From the NCBI RefSeq assembly GCF_008040105.1, contig NZ_VRMG01000001.1:1-64000 (forward strand): a stretch of 64,000 nucleotides of DNA, read 5' to 3'. This document shows, one piece after another, positions 41,900-52,529 of the stretch. The notes under the pieces are model-generated. The model was not told the DNA's origin, did not search any database, and saw only the letters and a list, made by a program, of their open reading frames with translations. The stretch comes from Lacisediminihabitans profunda (GTDB lineage: Bacteria; Actinomycetota; Actinomycetes; Actinomycetales; Microbacteriaceae). A program made the translations under genes and the position numbers. The first letter of the stretch is position 1. Each line of letters starts with the position of its first letter.

Positions 41900-42217
41900 C
41901 TATTCGGTGGGGAGCTGGAGTCCCGGGAGTACGTTCGGCGTGCTGACGGCCGGCGGTGCCGGCGTCGGGTCGCCGGTCGCCGACGCGGCCGTCGCGCTGC
42001 CGAGAGCGACGCTGATCAGGAGCGCGCTCGCGAGGATGCCCACCGCCGACACGCCGCTGGCGAGCAGGGTGACGGGGGTCAGCCGGCCAGTTCGGCGCAG
42101 GCGCCTGACCGCGATCGCGATGCCGACTAGTGCCGCGGTCGCCATGGCGACCGTGAGCACTAGCGGCACCGTGACAGCAACCGTCGCCGCGGGAACGGCG
42201 ACAAGCAGAGCGATCAT
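41900..42217 (-). CDS. Small membrane protein, two TMS
   Basis: A 105-residue protein starting at MIALLVAVPAATVAV, with two hydrophobic helices around a basic loop (VRRLRRTGRL) and an exposed Pro/Ala/Thr-rich tail (TGDPTPAPPAVSTPN). GAGAGGAA lies upstream. A longer frame starts at 42310 but would begin only a few bases from the predicted -10, so the shorter start is preferred. Function unknown. Its promoter carries the CCCCC-TTTACT-GGGG motif shared with the polysaccharide operon. Confidence 0.65.
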   Translation of the reverse strand: MIALLVAVPAATVAVTVPLVLTVAMATAALVGIAIAVRRLRRTGRLTPVTLLASGVSAVGILASALLISVALGSATAASATGDPTPAPPAVSTPNVLPGLQLPTE

Positions 42218-42315
42218 GATCGGGCTGTTCCTCTCGGGTAAGGAACGATTCGTGTCGGGTACATGAACAGTGCCTTCCTGTCCGTCTTTAGGGGGACATG
42301 AGGTCGGCAAAAATG

Positions 42316-42344
42316 AAGCTATCAGCCCCCTTTACTGGGGTCAA
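42316..42344 (-). promoter_or_regulatory. Promoter with embedded CCCCC/GGGG operator motif
   Basis: On the minus strand TTGACC (42344-42339), a 17-bp spacer and TAGCTT (42321-42316) make a reasonable promoter for the small membrane protein. The spacer contains the complement of CCCCCTTTACTGGGG (42326-42340), nearly the same motif as at 25195-25210. A repressor bound there would block RNA polymerase. The remaining 275-bp gap also has GCCCC-ACTTC-GGGGGC (42355-42370). Confidence 0.5.
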
Positions 42345-42492
42345 GCTGGGAACCGCCCCACTTCGGGGGCACGACTGTGTCGAAAGTCGCACCGCGACGC
42401 GAAACTGGCTCCGGGACGGCGTTGTCCGTCGCCGTCCACCCGCGCGGGGATCGCTGGGGCGGCACGCCTAGACTGCTGCCACAGGAGGACCC

Positions 42493-43237
42493 ATGCCGCA
42501 CCCCGCAGAGGCGCAGACCGTTGACATCCCCACCGTGCCGGGGGCGAGTCCCGGGCTGACCGGTGTCCTCGCGGTACCGGAGGGCCCAGGACCGTGGCCG
42601 GGAGTGGTGCTGGTTCACGAGGCGTTCGGCATCAATGATGTGATGCGGCGACAGGCCAGGCGCATGGCGGACGCGGGCTATCTCGCGCTCATGCCCGACC
42701 TGTTCACCGAGGGTGGTGCGCGCAAGTGCCTCACCGAGACCTTCCGGGCGCTGACCGCAGGCGAGGGGAGGGCGTTCGCCGACATCGAGTCCGCCCGGCG
42801 GGCCCTCATGGCGCGCGACGACTGCACAGGGGCCGTCGGGGTGATCGGTTTCTGCATGGGCGGGGGGTTCGCCCTCGTCGCTGCGACGAGGGGATTCGCC
42901 GCGGCATCCGCCAACTACGGTCGGCTGCCCAGGGAGATCGACGTCGCGCTCGCCGGGGCGTGCCCGATCGTCGGAAGCTACGGCGGCAGGGACACGTCGC
43001 TGAGGGGGGCCGCGGCGAGGCTCGACGGGTCTCTCACGAGGCTCGGCGTTCCGCACGACGTGAAGGAGTACCCGGAGGCCGGTCACGCCTTCCTCAACGA
43101 CGAGGAGTCCGGACCCCCGATCCTGCGTTTCGCCCTCAAGCGGATCATCGGGGCCGGCCCGAACCCGCCAGGCGGCGGCCGACGCCTGGCGGCGCATCGA
43201 CGCCTTCTTCGCCGAGCACCTCACCGAGGCTGGCTGA
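42493..43237 (+). CDS. Dienelactone hydrolase family protein, frameshifted near the 3' end
   Basis: An alpha/beta hydrolase of the dienelactone hydrolase family. VVLVHEAFGINDVMRRQARRM, the Cys nucleophile in IGFCMGGGFALVAATRG (Cys near residue 118) and the late AGHAFLNDEESG with His are all present. After GAGPNP (about 43166) the frame breaks: the next frame continues as AWRRIDAFFAEHLTEAG and stops at 43237, the expected family ending. In the original frame the protein would run about 100 residues of Arg/Ser-rich nonsense antisense to the GH15 gene. One extra base in the CCCGCC run at 43163-43169 would explain it. The true end overlaps the GH15 stop by 17 bp. Confidence 0.75.
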
Positions 43238-45038
43238 CCCGCGCCGTCGTCTCGACTGTCGTCGTGCCGATCGCCGTCGCGATCGCGTCTGCTGCCCGCA
43301 CGAGGGCGAGGTGCGAGAAGGCCTGCGGGGTGTTCCCCGCGTGGCGCTTCGCCTTCACGTCGTATTCCTCGCTGAGCAGGCCGACGTCGTTGCACAGGGC
43401 CACGAGGCGGTCCATCAGCTCGGTGGCATCGTCGAGTCGGCCGCTTCGCGCGTACTGCTCGACGAGCCAGAACGAACAGGCAAGGAACGGATGTTCGCCG
43501 CCCGGGAGGCCGTCGACTCCGCTCTGGGTGAGGTAACGGAGCACGAGCCCGTCGTGCAGGAGCTCGCGCTCGATTGCCGACACCGTGCCGAGCATGCGGG
43601 GGTCGTCGGCGGCGACGAAGCCGATTTGGGAGAGCAGCAGCAGCGAGGCGTCGACGTTGGTCCCGCCGTAGTACTGCGTGAAGGTGTTGCGCTTCTCGTC
43701 GAATCCCTCCGTCTCGATCTCCTCGCGGATCGCGTCGCGGAGGCGTTCCCAGCGTTCGACCGGCCCGTCGAGTCCCGACTCGCGCACCGCGCGCACGGCG
43801 CAGTCGAAGGCCGCCCAGAGCATGGCGCGGGAGTGGGTGAAGTGCTGCTTCGCCCCCCGGATCTCCCAGATGCCGTTGTCGGGCCGGCTCCAGTTGTCCT
43901 CGATGAACGACATCAGCGCCCGCTGCAGCGGCCAGGAGAACTTGGTCTCGTTGAGCCCGACGCGCCTGGCCGACTGCAGGGCGAGCATCACCTCGCCGAA
44001 GATGTCGCCCTGGTACTGGCGCCACGCGTCGTTGCCCACGCGCACGGGGGACGCCCCGTGGTAGCCGGGCAGGCTCGGCACCTCCCATTCGGAGAGTCGG
44101 CGTTCGCCGGAGAGACCATACATGATCTGGATGTCGCCGGGGTCGCCGGCCACTGCGCGCAGGAGCCAGTTGCGCCAGGCGTCGGCCTCCTGCTCGAATC
44201 CGTGGCTGAGCAGCACGTCGAGGGTGAGCGATGCGTCGCGCAGCCACACGTAGCGGTAGTCCCAGTTGCGGCCGCCGCCGAACTGTTCGGGAAGGCTCGT
44301 GGTCACGGCGGCCACGATTCCGCCCGTCTCCGCGTGGCTGAGCGCCCGCAGCACGAGCAGGGAGCGGTGCACGTGGTCGTGGTACTGCGGTGACGCCACG
44401 CACATCGACGCCCACTCCTGCCACCATTTCTCGGTGTCTTCCTGCCGCTGGTCGACCTCCAGTGGCGCGGGCACCTCGCGGTGAGCGTGGAACCAGGTGA
44501 GGGTCATGTTCACGGTCTCGCCGGCCGACACCGTGAACTCGGCGGCGTGCGAGTGGTCCCTCGGGCTGAGCTTGGGCCCACGAAGCACCACGGCGTCCGG
44601 TCCAGCGACCGCGAGCAGCGCCGGCCCACCGGCTTCGTGAATCTGCCGCACCCAGGGAATCGCCTCGGCGTAGGCGAAACGGATGCGCACATCCTCCATC
44701 ATGCGCACCGAACCGGTGACGCCGCGCACCCGGCGCACGACGTCGGCTCGACGGTCGCCGATCGGCATGAAGTCGGTGACCTCCACCTCGCCGGTCTCGG
44801 TCACCCAGCGGGTGATGAGCACGAAGGTGTCCTCGAGGTAGTGCCGGCTGGTCGCGAGCACCCGGTCCGCCGGCGCGAGCAGCCAGCGACCCTGGTCCTG
44901 GGTGCCGAGGAGCGCCCCGAAGGTCGACGCCGAGTCGAAGCGGGGGAGGCAGAGCCAGTCGATGCTGCCGTCCCGACCGACGAGGGCAGCGGTGTGGCAG
45001 TCGCCGATCAGGGCGTAGTCCTCGATGTGCAGAGCCAT
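43221..45038 (-). CDS. Glycoside hydrolase family 15 protein (trehalase/glucoamylase-like)
   Basis: A 605-residue cytosolic enzyme. The N-terminal domain starts IEDYALIGDCHTAALVGRDGSIDWLCLPRFDSAS, the hallmark of this family. The (alpha/alpha)6 barrel has NWDYRYVWLRDASLTL near residue 265, the EDNWSRPDNGIWEIRG stretch with the catalytic Glu near 400, and the EEYDVKAKRHAGNTPQAFSH ending with the base Glu. Actinobacterial members act on trehalose or short glucans. GGGAGG precedes the ATG. It diverges, with only 31 bp between, from glucose-6-phosphate dehydrogenase, which would use the glucose made. Confidence 0.92.
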   Translation of the reverse strand: MALHIEDYALIGDCHTAALVGRDGSIDWLCLPRFDSASTFGALLGTQDQGRWLLAPADRVLATSRHYLEDTFVLITRWVTETGEVEVTDFMPIGDRRADVVRRVRGVTGSVRMMEDVRIRFAYAEAIPWVRQIHEAGGPALLAVAGPDAVVLRGPKLSPRDHSHAAEFTVSAGETVNMTLTWFHAHREVPAPLEVDQRQEDTEKWWQEWASMCVASPQYHDHVHRSLLVLRALSHAETGGIVAAVTTSLPEQFGGGRNWDYRYVWLRDASLTLDVLLSHGFEQEADAWRNWLLRAVAGDPGDIQIMYGLSGERRLSEWEVPSLPGYHGASPVRVGNDAWRQYQGDIFGEVMLALQSARRVGLNETKFSWPLQRALMSFIEDNWSRPDNGIWEIRGAKQHFTHSRAMLWAAFDCAVRAVRESGLDGPVERWERLRDAIREEIETEGFDEKRNTFTQYYGGTNVDASLLLLSQIGFVAADDPRMLGTVSAIERELLHDGLVLRYLTQSGVDGLPGGEHPFLACSFWLVEQYARSGRLDDATELMDRLVALCNDVGLLSEEYDVKAKRHAGNTPQAFSHLALVRAADAIATAIGTTTVETTARVSQPR

Positions 45039-45069
45039 TCTGACATCCTCCCAGAGGTAACCTGTCGGC

Positions 45070-46433
<1,364 letters not shown>

Positions 46434-46437
<4 letters not shown>

Positions 46438-47231
46438 CCCGGGGGCTGACCGGGGGCCCGCCGCCCCACGACGAGGCGCAGACCTCCGTCAAACTCCGTC
46501 AGCCCGCGGAACTCCCCATACCGCGCGTCCCACGCGCCGGAGGCGAGGTCCGAGCCCAGCTCGCGCACGAAACGCTCGACGGCGGCGGCGGGCACGAAGC
46601 TCCACGCGGACGTCGCGCGGCGCACCTCCGGCTCGAGCAGGCGTTCCGGCCGGGCGAAGAACGACTGAGCGAATCCGTCGACGCAATCGCGCGGGAGCAA
46701 CACCGTCTCCACGGTGGTGTCTCCCCCGAGCGCGGCGACGATGGAGGGGATCGACGGCATGCGACGGGACTCGATCTCGAAGAGTTCCGGCGCGTAGTCC
46801 ATCAACCACCAGTGCACAGGGGGCGCCGGATCGAAGGTGAGGATCACGACCGGCCCCGTCGTCACTCGTCTCATCTCCGAGAGGCCGGCGGCGAGGTCCG
46901 GCCACTGGTGCACGGTGACGCTGGCCATGCTCGCGTCGAAGCTGTCGTCGTCGAATGGCAGGTGGTCCGACAGCGCATCGATGGCGGGGGTGAGCCACGC
47001 CGGACGTTGTGCCCGCATCGACGCGGACGGCTCGACGGCGGTCACCGCGCGATCCACCGGCTCGTAGCTTCCGGCGCCGGCCCCCACGTTGAGCACCGTG
47101 CGCGCGTCACCGAGGGCCTCGAGGATGCGTGCGGCGATCCGCGGATCGGGCCGCCGGATCAGCGCGTAGCCCTCACCGATGCGGCTGTAGTCCGCGTCGC
47201 CGGCCGAGCCATCCGAATACCGATCGGTCAT
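46434..47231 (-). CDS. SAM-dependent methyltransferase (class I)
   Basis: A 265-residue enzyme. The SAM loop is VLNVGAGAGSYEP near residue 46, the acidic end of strand 2 is VTAVEPS, and the post-II segment LPFDDDSFDASMASVTVHQWPD and motif III LSEMRRVTTGPVVILTFDP follow. The C-terminal half is variable, as in ubiE-like enzymes. No substrate can be assigned. Confidence 0.87.
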
Positions 47232-47259
47232 GAGACAGGTTTAGCAGCAGAGTTCCGCC

Positions 47260-48303
47260 CTAGAGCAGTCCGAGGTCCTCGAGTCGCTCCGCGAGACCTG
47301 CTCCGTCGGTCCCGTAGACCCACGGTGCGCTCGTGTGAGCGGTCTCTTCGCCCTTGCTCCGTCCGCCGGCGAGCACCGCCTCGCTGTTCGACAGCTGCCG
47401 AATCGCAATGCCGGTGACGTTCTCGGGGTGCGCGATGGCGAAGTTGCCATAAATCTCCTCATCGTGCTGCCCGTCATCGCCCACGAGCAGCCAGCGCACG
47501 TCCGGGAACTCCTCGGCCAGCCGGCTGAGCGTCTCGACCTTGTGCGCCCGGCCGCTGCGGAACCAGCGGTCATGGGTGGGCCCCCAGTCGGTGAGCAGCA
47601 GCGGTCCGGGCGGATAGAGGTTGCGGGAGAGGAATCGGGAGAGCGTCGGCGCCACGTTCCAGGCGCCGGTCGACAGGTAGAACACCGGGGTACCCGGATG
47701 CGCGCGGGTGAGCCGCTCATAGAGCACGGCCATCCCGGGAACCGGCCGGCGCGCGTGCTCGTCGAGAACGAAGGTGTTCCAGGCCGCGAGGAGCGGCCGA
47801 GGGAGGGCGGTGACCATGACGGTGTCGTCGACATCGGAGATGATGCCGACGTCGACGCTCGGGTCGACGACGAAGACGGGGGCCTCCACCAGCTCGGCGT
47901 CGTCGGTGTGGATGGTGATGGTGTGCCAGCCCGGCGCCAGGTCGACGTGGATCACCGTGTCCACGACTCCGCCGCGGTCGGCGACAACCCGCTGGCTGGT
48001 GCCGCCTATGTCGATGGTCACGGCGACGTCGTTGACGGGCACGCTTGTGAAACTTCGCCAGCCGCGGATCTTCTTGTACCGAATCCCGCCGTCGGGCGTC
48101 GGTTTGGTCAGCAAAACCCGGCAGAGCACGCGCACCCAGCCCGGAGCGCCGTAGCCCGTGTACGGGATGACGGTCGGCGTGTGCCCCCGCTTGCGCGCCC
48201 ACTTCTCGCGAAACTCGTGCATCGCGTCTTCGGCTCGCGCCGCGAGATGGATGATCGGCTCGGCACTCGACACGCCGGCCGGCGTCTTTCGTGTCCTGGC
48301 CAT
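47260..48303 (-). CDS. App1-family phosphatase domain protein (DUF2183)
   Basis: A 347-residue protein. An N-terminal beta-rich part (VIPYTGYGAPGWVRVLCRVLL) precedes the catalytic domain with the HAD-like DxDxT motif in IISDVDDTVMV near residue 155, YLSTGAWNVAPTL near 210 and LLVGDDGQHDEEIY near 265. Yeast App1 is a phosphatidate phosphatase; bacterial relatives are less known. It is monocistronic and follows its own 203-bp promoter gap. Confidence 0.88.
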   Translation of the reverse strand: MARTRKTPAGVSSAEPIIHLAARAEDAMHEFREKWARKRGHTPTVIPYTGYGAPGWVRVLCRVLLTKPTPDGGIRYKKIRGWRSFTSVPVNDVAVTIDIGGTSQRVVADRGGVVDTVIHVDLAPGWHTITIHTDDAELVEAPVFVVDPSVDVGIISDVDDTVMVTALPRPLLAAWNTFVLDEHARRPVPGMAVLYERLTRAHPGTPVFYLSTGAWNVAPTLSRFLSRNLYPPGPLLLTDWGPTHDRWFRSGRAHKVETLSRLAEEFPDVRWLLVGDDGQHDEEIYGNFAIAHPENVTGIAIRQLSNSEAVLAGGRSKGEETAHTSAPWVYGTDGAGLAERLEDLGLL

Positions 48304-48452
48304 TCGGCAAGTCTTTCACGTCTCGGCTCCGATCCCTTGATCGGATGGTGCAGAGTGAGTTAGAACTGGGGACTTGTCACCTTGCCGAAAGAGGAGTAGT
48401 ACGGCAATCTGAGATTCTTCCACGATTTTTGGGCTCGCGTAGAAATTAGCCG

Positions 48453-48480
48453 CGCCCCCGCGACGGGGGCACGATATGAT
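48453..48480 (+). promoter_or_regulatory. Candidate operator/-10 region upstream of TetR gene
   Basis: GCCCCC-GCGAC-GGGGGC (48454-48470) is a 6-bp-arm palindrome directly followed by ACGA and a -10-like TATGAT (48475-48480). A similar CGCCCC...CGGGGGCACGA occurs at 42354-42374. The coding start is 27 bp downstream. No convincing -35 box was found. Confidence 0.35.
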
Positions 48481-48506
48481 GCGAGTCGACTTGAAAGGGA
48501 GTTGCA

Positions 48507-49166
48507 TTGGACGCCGTTGACCCGACACACCCCGTACCGGAAGGTGCGACGCTACTCCGAAACGAACCGGTGCAGGCACGCAGCACCGCGAGGCTCGCGA
48601 GCCTGCTCGACGCTGCGGCTGCGGTGGTCGACGAGATCGGTTACGAGCGACTGACGACCGCGCTCGTGGCCGAGCGCGCCGGCGCCTCGATCGGCACCGT
48701 GTACCGCTACTTCCCGGACCGCATCGTCGTTCTCCAGGGCCTGAGCGCGCGTTTTCTCCGCGACCGCATCGAGCGCACCCAGCAGACGCTCGTCGACCCG
48801 GCTCGTCTCACCTGGCAGGACGCCATTGACGGCGTCTTCGACGACCTGATCGACGCGTTCCGCACAATCCCGGGATTCCGGTCCCTCCGTTTCGGCGACG
48901 TGCTTGACCTCAAACCAGACCCTGCGGGCCGATCGGGAAGCGCCATGTACGCCGGTGTGGTGGCGGCCGCGCTCTCGGGGCGGTTCGGGCTCACCGACGA
49001 CCACGATCTCGCGGTGCGTACCACGGTGGTCATCGACATCATCGACGCCCTCTTCTCGCGCGCCTTCTCGGTGAACGCCACCGAGGACGACCGCTACGTC
49101 GACGAGGCACGCGCGATCTGCCACAGCTACCTTGCCGGTTTCTACGGGGAGGCCGCGAACTCCTGA
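48507..49166 (+). CDS. TetR-family regulator, probable osmolyte/choline locus regulator
   Basis: A 219-residue regulator. The TTG start follows AAAGGGAG. The helix-turn-helix region is LASLLDAAAAVVDEIGYERL then ALVAERAGASIGTVYRYFPD (residues 33-75). It lies 142 bp upstream of, and co-directional with, the glycine betaine importer genes, so it may control them as BetI-type regulators do; this is inferred from position only. Confidence 0.85.
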   Translation: MDAVDPTHPVPEGATLLRNEPVQARSTARLASLLDAAAAVVDEIGYERLTTALVAERAGASIGTVYRYFPDRIVVLQGLSARFLRDRIERTQQTLVDPARLTWQDAIDGVFDDLIDAFRTIPGFRSLRFGDVLDLKPDPAGRSGSAMYAGVVAAALSGRFGLTDDHDLAVRTTVVIDIIDALFSRAFSVNATEDDRYVDEARAICHSYLAGFYGEAANS

Positions 49167-49308
49167 GCAGTGGGGTGCCGGCTCGCACCACGCGTCTCGG
49201 ATTCGTAATGTTGACCAATCGGGAATGACGGCGGCGCCGAATAGTGTTTAGCTAGAAAGCGTCCGGCAAGTGTCGATTCGTGTAACCCACGAGGAATGAG
49301 CCGCCCCG

Positions 49309-50142
49309 ATGATCGAGTTCGTCAACGTCTCCAAGCGGTTTCCGGATGGCACGGTGGCTGTCGAAGACTTCAGCCTCGTGATGCCCTCGCGCAAGACGAC
49401 GGTGCTCGTCGGGTCGTCCGGCTCGGGCAAGACCACCCTGCTTCGGATGATCAACCGCATGGTGGACCCGTCCTCCGGGCGCATCGAGATCGACGGTGAA
49501 GACACCTCGAGCCTCGAGCCGGTGGCGTTGCGTCGGCGCATCGGCTATGTGATGCAGAACTCCGGCCTCCTGCCGCACTTCAAGGTCATCGACAATGTGG
49601 CGACGGTTCCCGTGCTCAATGGAGTGCCGAGAAAGCAGGCGCGCGAGCAGGCGCTCACCCTGCTCGACACGGTGGGCCTCGACCGCTCCCTGGCGGACCG
49701 CTATCCCAGCCAGCTCTCCGGAGGTCAGCAGCAGCGGGTCGGCGTGGCCAGGGGACTCGCCGCCAACCCGAACATCCTGCTCATGGACGAGCCGTTCGGC
49801 GCGGTCGACCCGATCGTGCGCGCCGAGCTCCAGGTTGAGCTGATCCGCCTCCAGCGGGAGCTCGACAAGACCGTGGTGTTCGTCACCCACGACATCGACG
49901 AGGCGTTCCTGCTGGGCGATCAAGTCGTGATCCTCGAGACCGGAGGAAGGGTGGCCCAGGTCGGATCGCCGACGGAGATCCTCTCCGACCCGGCGAATGA
50001 TTTCGTGGCGAATTTCATCGGCGCCGAGAAGGGCAAGCGTGCCCTGAGTATTCGCAAGACGCCGCGCGGGGAGATCCTGGTGGACACCGAGGGCCGCGCG
50101 GCCGGAGTGCTGGTGCCCGGTCCGGACGGATCACCGGCGTGA
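49309..50142 (+). CDS. Glycine betaine/choline ABC transporter ATPase (OpuCA-like)
   Basis: A 277-residue ATPase. It has KRFPDGTVAVEDFSLVM, Walker A GSSGSGKTTLLRM near residue 38, the quaternary-amine-family Q-loop YVMQNSGLLPHFKV, signature LSGGQQQRVGVARG near 134, and Walker B ILLMDEPFGAVDP. After residue 245 is a short remnant rather than the tandem CBS domains of full OpuCA. It is first of four overlapping or adjacent genes encoding the importer. Confidence 0.92.
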   Translation: MIEFVNVSKRFPDGTVAVEDFSLVMPSRKTTVLVGSSGSGKTTLLRMINRMVDPSSGRIEIDGEDTSSLEPVALRRRIGYVMQNSGLLPHFKVIDNVATVPVLNGVPRKQAREQALTLLDTVGLDRSLADRYPSQLSGGQQQRVGVARGLAANPNILLMDEPFGAVDPIVRAELQVELIRLQRELDKTVVFVTHDIDEAFLLGDQVVILETGGRVAQVGSPTEILSDPANDFVANFIGAEKGKRALSIRKTPRGEILVDTEGRAAGVLVPGPDGSPA

Positions 50143-50828
50143 ACTGGATCGTCAACAACCTTCCCCAGGTCTGGCAGCTCACCCTCCAGCACCTGGCCAC
50201 CTCCCTGCCGCCGATCGCGCTGAGCTTCGTGATCTCGGTGCCCATCGGCTGGGCGGCGAACCGGTTCCGGTGGAGCCGCGGTTTTCTGCTCACCGTCTTC
50301 GCGCTGCTCTACGCCGTGCCCTCCCTGCCCCTCTTCTTCGTGCTTCCGGCGCTCATCGGCACCGGGCTGCGGGACTCGGTCAACGTGGTCATCGCGCTCA
50401 CCCTGTACGGGGTGGCGCTGATGGCGCGCTCGACGGCCGACGGCCTCGAATCCGTCGACCCGGACATCCAGCTTTCCGCCACCGCGATGGGCTTCTCCGG
50501 TTGGACCAGGTTCTGGCGCGTCGAGCTTCCCCTCGCCGGTCCGGTGCTGCTGGCCGGCATCCGGGTCGTCGCCGTGAGCACCATCAGCCTCACCACGGTC
50601 GGCGCGGTGCTGGGCATCCCGAGCCTCGGCATCCTCTTCACCGACGGCTTCCAGCGCGGCATCGTCGCCGAGATCCTCACCGGCATCGTCGTCGTGATCG
50701 CCATCGCCCTGCTGGTGGATGCCCTGCTCGTGCAGATCGGCCGGCTCCTCATGCCGTGGGGCCGCGCAGACGCGACGGCCAGCACCGGTCGCCTCGACCG
50801 CCGCGCCAGGCGGGCGGCGGCCGCATGA
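50139..50828 (+). CDS. Glycine betaine ABC transporter permease (OpuCB-like)
   Basis: A 229-residue permease with five or six helices. It begins MNWIVNNLPQVWQLTLQHLATSLPPIALSF and carries the EAA-type loop SATAMGFSGWTRFWRVELPLAGPVL near residues 110-130. It overlaps both neighbours by 4 bp. It forms a heterodimeric channel with the next product. Confidence 0.92.
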   Translation: MNWIVNNLPQVWQLTLQHLATSLPPIALSFVISVPIGWAANRFRWSRGFLLTVFALLYAVPSLPLFFVLPALIGTGLRDSVNVVIALTLYGVALMARSTADGLESVDPDIQLSATAMGFSGWTRFWRVELPLAGPVLLAGIRVVAVSTISLTTVGAVLGIPSLGILFTDGFQRGIVAEILTGIVVVIAIALLVDALLVQIGRLLMPWGRADATASTGRLDRRARRAAAA

Positions 50829-51541
50829 ACTTCTTCGTCGAGGCGATCGCCTGGATTCTCGACCCGCGCCACTACGGCGGCGAGAACGGAATCGACACGC
50901 GCATCGTCGAACACCTCGTGATCAGCTTCGGGGTCGTTCTGGTCGCCGCCCTCATCGCGGTTCCGCTCGGCTACGCCATCGGCCACACGGGTCGGGGCCG
51001 GGCGGCGGCGATCGCCCTGTCCGGCGGCATCCGGGCGCTCCCGACCCTCGGCCTGCTCATCCTGATCGCCCTCGGCGTCGGCATCGGGCTCACCGCGCCG
51101 TTCATCGCCCTCGTGGTGCTCGCGATCCCCTCGATCCTCGCCGGCGCGTATTCCGGTTTCGAGGCCGTCGACCGGCGCACGATCGACGCGGCCCGATCGG
51201 TGGGGATGACCGAGTGGCAGGTCGTCGGACGCGTCGAGGTGCCCCTCGGTCTACCCCTGCTGATCGGCGGCCTGCGGGCGGCCTCCCTCCAGGTGATCGC
51301 GACCGCGACCCTGGCCGACTACGTGGGCGGCGGCGGACTCGGCCACTTCCTCTTCCTCGGCCTCAAGACCAACGACTACCCGCAGGTGCTCGCCGGATCG
51401 TTCGTCGTGATCCTTCTCGCGATCGTCTCGGAGATCCTGTTCGGCGTCATTCAGCGCCTCGTCATTCCGGCCGGAGTCTCGGCCGGGATGTCCACCAACG
51501 TCCGCGTGAGATCACCCCGGTCTCAAGCGGCAACGGGTTAA
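50825..51541 (+). CDS. Glycine betaine ABC transporter permease (OpuCD-like)
   Basis: A 238-residue second permease starting MNFFVEAIAWILDPRHYGG, with IRALPTLGLLILIALGVGIG and the coupling loop DAARSVGMTEWQVVGRVEVPLGLPLLIGG. The C-terminus ends in a basic tail. The ATG overlaps the OpuCB-like stop. Confidence 0.92.
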   Translation: MNFFVEAIAWILDPRHYGGENGIDTRIVEHLVISFGVVLVAALIAVPLGYAIGHTGRGRAAAIALSGGIRALPTLGLLILIALGVGIGLTAPFIALVVLAIPSILAGAYSGFEAVDRRTIDAARSVGMTEWQVVGRVEVPLGLPLLIGGLRAASLQVIATATLADYVGGGGLGHFLFLGLKTNDYPQVLAGSFVVILLAIVSEILFGVIQRLVIPAGVSAGMSTNVRVRSPRSQAATG

Positions 51542-51572
51542 TCAACCCCTAATAGTCAAAGGAAACTCAGCT

Positions 51573-52499
51573 ATGTTCACAACAGGAAGAGGCCGGCTCG
51601 TCGCACTGGGCGCAGTCGTGGTTGGGGCGGCAATAGCCCTTTCAGGGTGCGCCACGAGTAACCCGCTCGCCACGGGGGCGGCGACGCCCGCCGGCGGTAC
51701 GCTCATCGTCGGGTCCCAGGCGTACTACTCCAACGAGATCGTGGCCGAGATCTACTCTCAGGCCCTCGAGAACGGTGGCTTTAAGGTCGACCGCCAGTTC
51801 AAGATCGGCCAGCGCGAGGTGTACCTCCCGGAGATCGAGGCGGGCAAGATCGATGTGTTCCCGGAGTACATCGGAAGCCTGGACCAGGCGCTCAACAAGA
51901 CCGCGGCCGGCGGCGTCGAGGACGCCGTCTACAAGGACCTGACGTCGGTGCTCCCCAAGGGCCTGCGTGTGCTCAAGCCGGCCGAGGCAGCCGACCAGAA
52001 CTCGTGGACCGTGACCGAGGCCTTCGCCAAGAAGTGGAAGCTCACCGACATCGCGTCGCTCAAGAACGTGACCGACCCGATCATCGTCGGCGGCAACTCC
52101 GAGCTCGAGACGCGACCGTACGGGCCGACCGCCCTCAAGTCGAAGTACGGCATCACGACGGCTGGCTTCAGCGCGGTGGAGGACAGCGGCGGGCCGCTCA
52201 CGGTGAAGGCACTGGTCGACAACAAGATCCAGCTCGCCAACATCTACACGGCGGACCCGAACATCAAGTCGAACAACCTCGTGGCACTCAAGGACCCGGA
52301 CGGGCTGTTCTTCCCGGACAACATCGCGCCCGTCGTCTCCAAGAAGGTCACGGACAAGGCGGCGGCGATCCTCGACAAGGTGGACGCGAAGCTCTCCCAG
52401 AGCGACCTCGTGAGCCTCAACTCCGAGAGCGTGAACGACCAGAAGTCGGCCGACGTCATCGCGAAGGACTGGCTCACCAAGAACGGCCTGCTCAAGTAG
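51573..52499 (+). CDS. Glycine betaine-binding lipoprotein (OpuCC-like)
   Basis: A 308-residue substrate-binding lipoprotein of the OpuAC/OsmF type. The signal peptide ends in LSGC (Cys about residue 26). LIVGSQAYYSNEIVAEIYSQ and DVFPEYIGSLDQAL are the family's substrate-binding segments; PDGLFFPDNIAPVVS lies near the end. Aromatic residues for the trimethylammonium cage (YY, Y, F) are present. It completes a full uptake system for compatible solutes. Confidence 0.92.
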   Translation: MFTTGRGRLVALGAVVVGAAIALSGCATSNPLATGAATPAGGTLIVGSQAYYSNEIVAEIYSQALENGGFKVDRQFKIGQREVYLPEIEAGKIDVFPEYIGSLDQALNKTAAGGVEDAVYKDLTSVLPKGLRVLKPAEAADQNSWTVTEAFAKKWKLTDIASLKNVTDPIIVGGNSELETRPYGPTALKSKYGITTAGFSAVEDSGGPLTVKALVDNKIQLANIYTADPNIKSNNLVALKDPDGLFFPDNIAPVVSKKVTDKAAAILDKVDAKLSQSDLVSLNSESVNDQKSADVIAKDWLTKNGLLK

Positions 52500-52529
52500 C
52501 AGTCCGGTCGGCCACGGCGGGGCCGGGGG

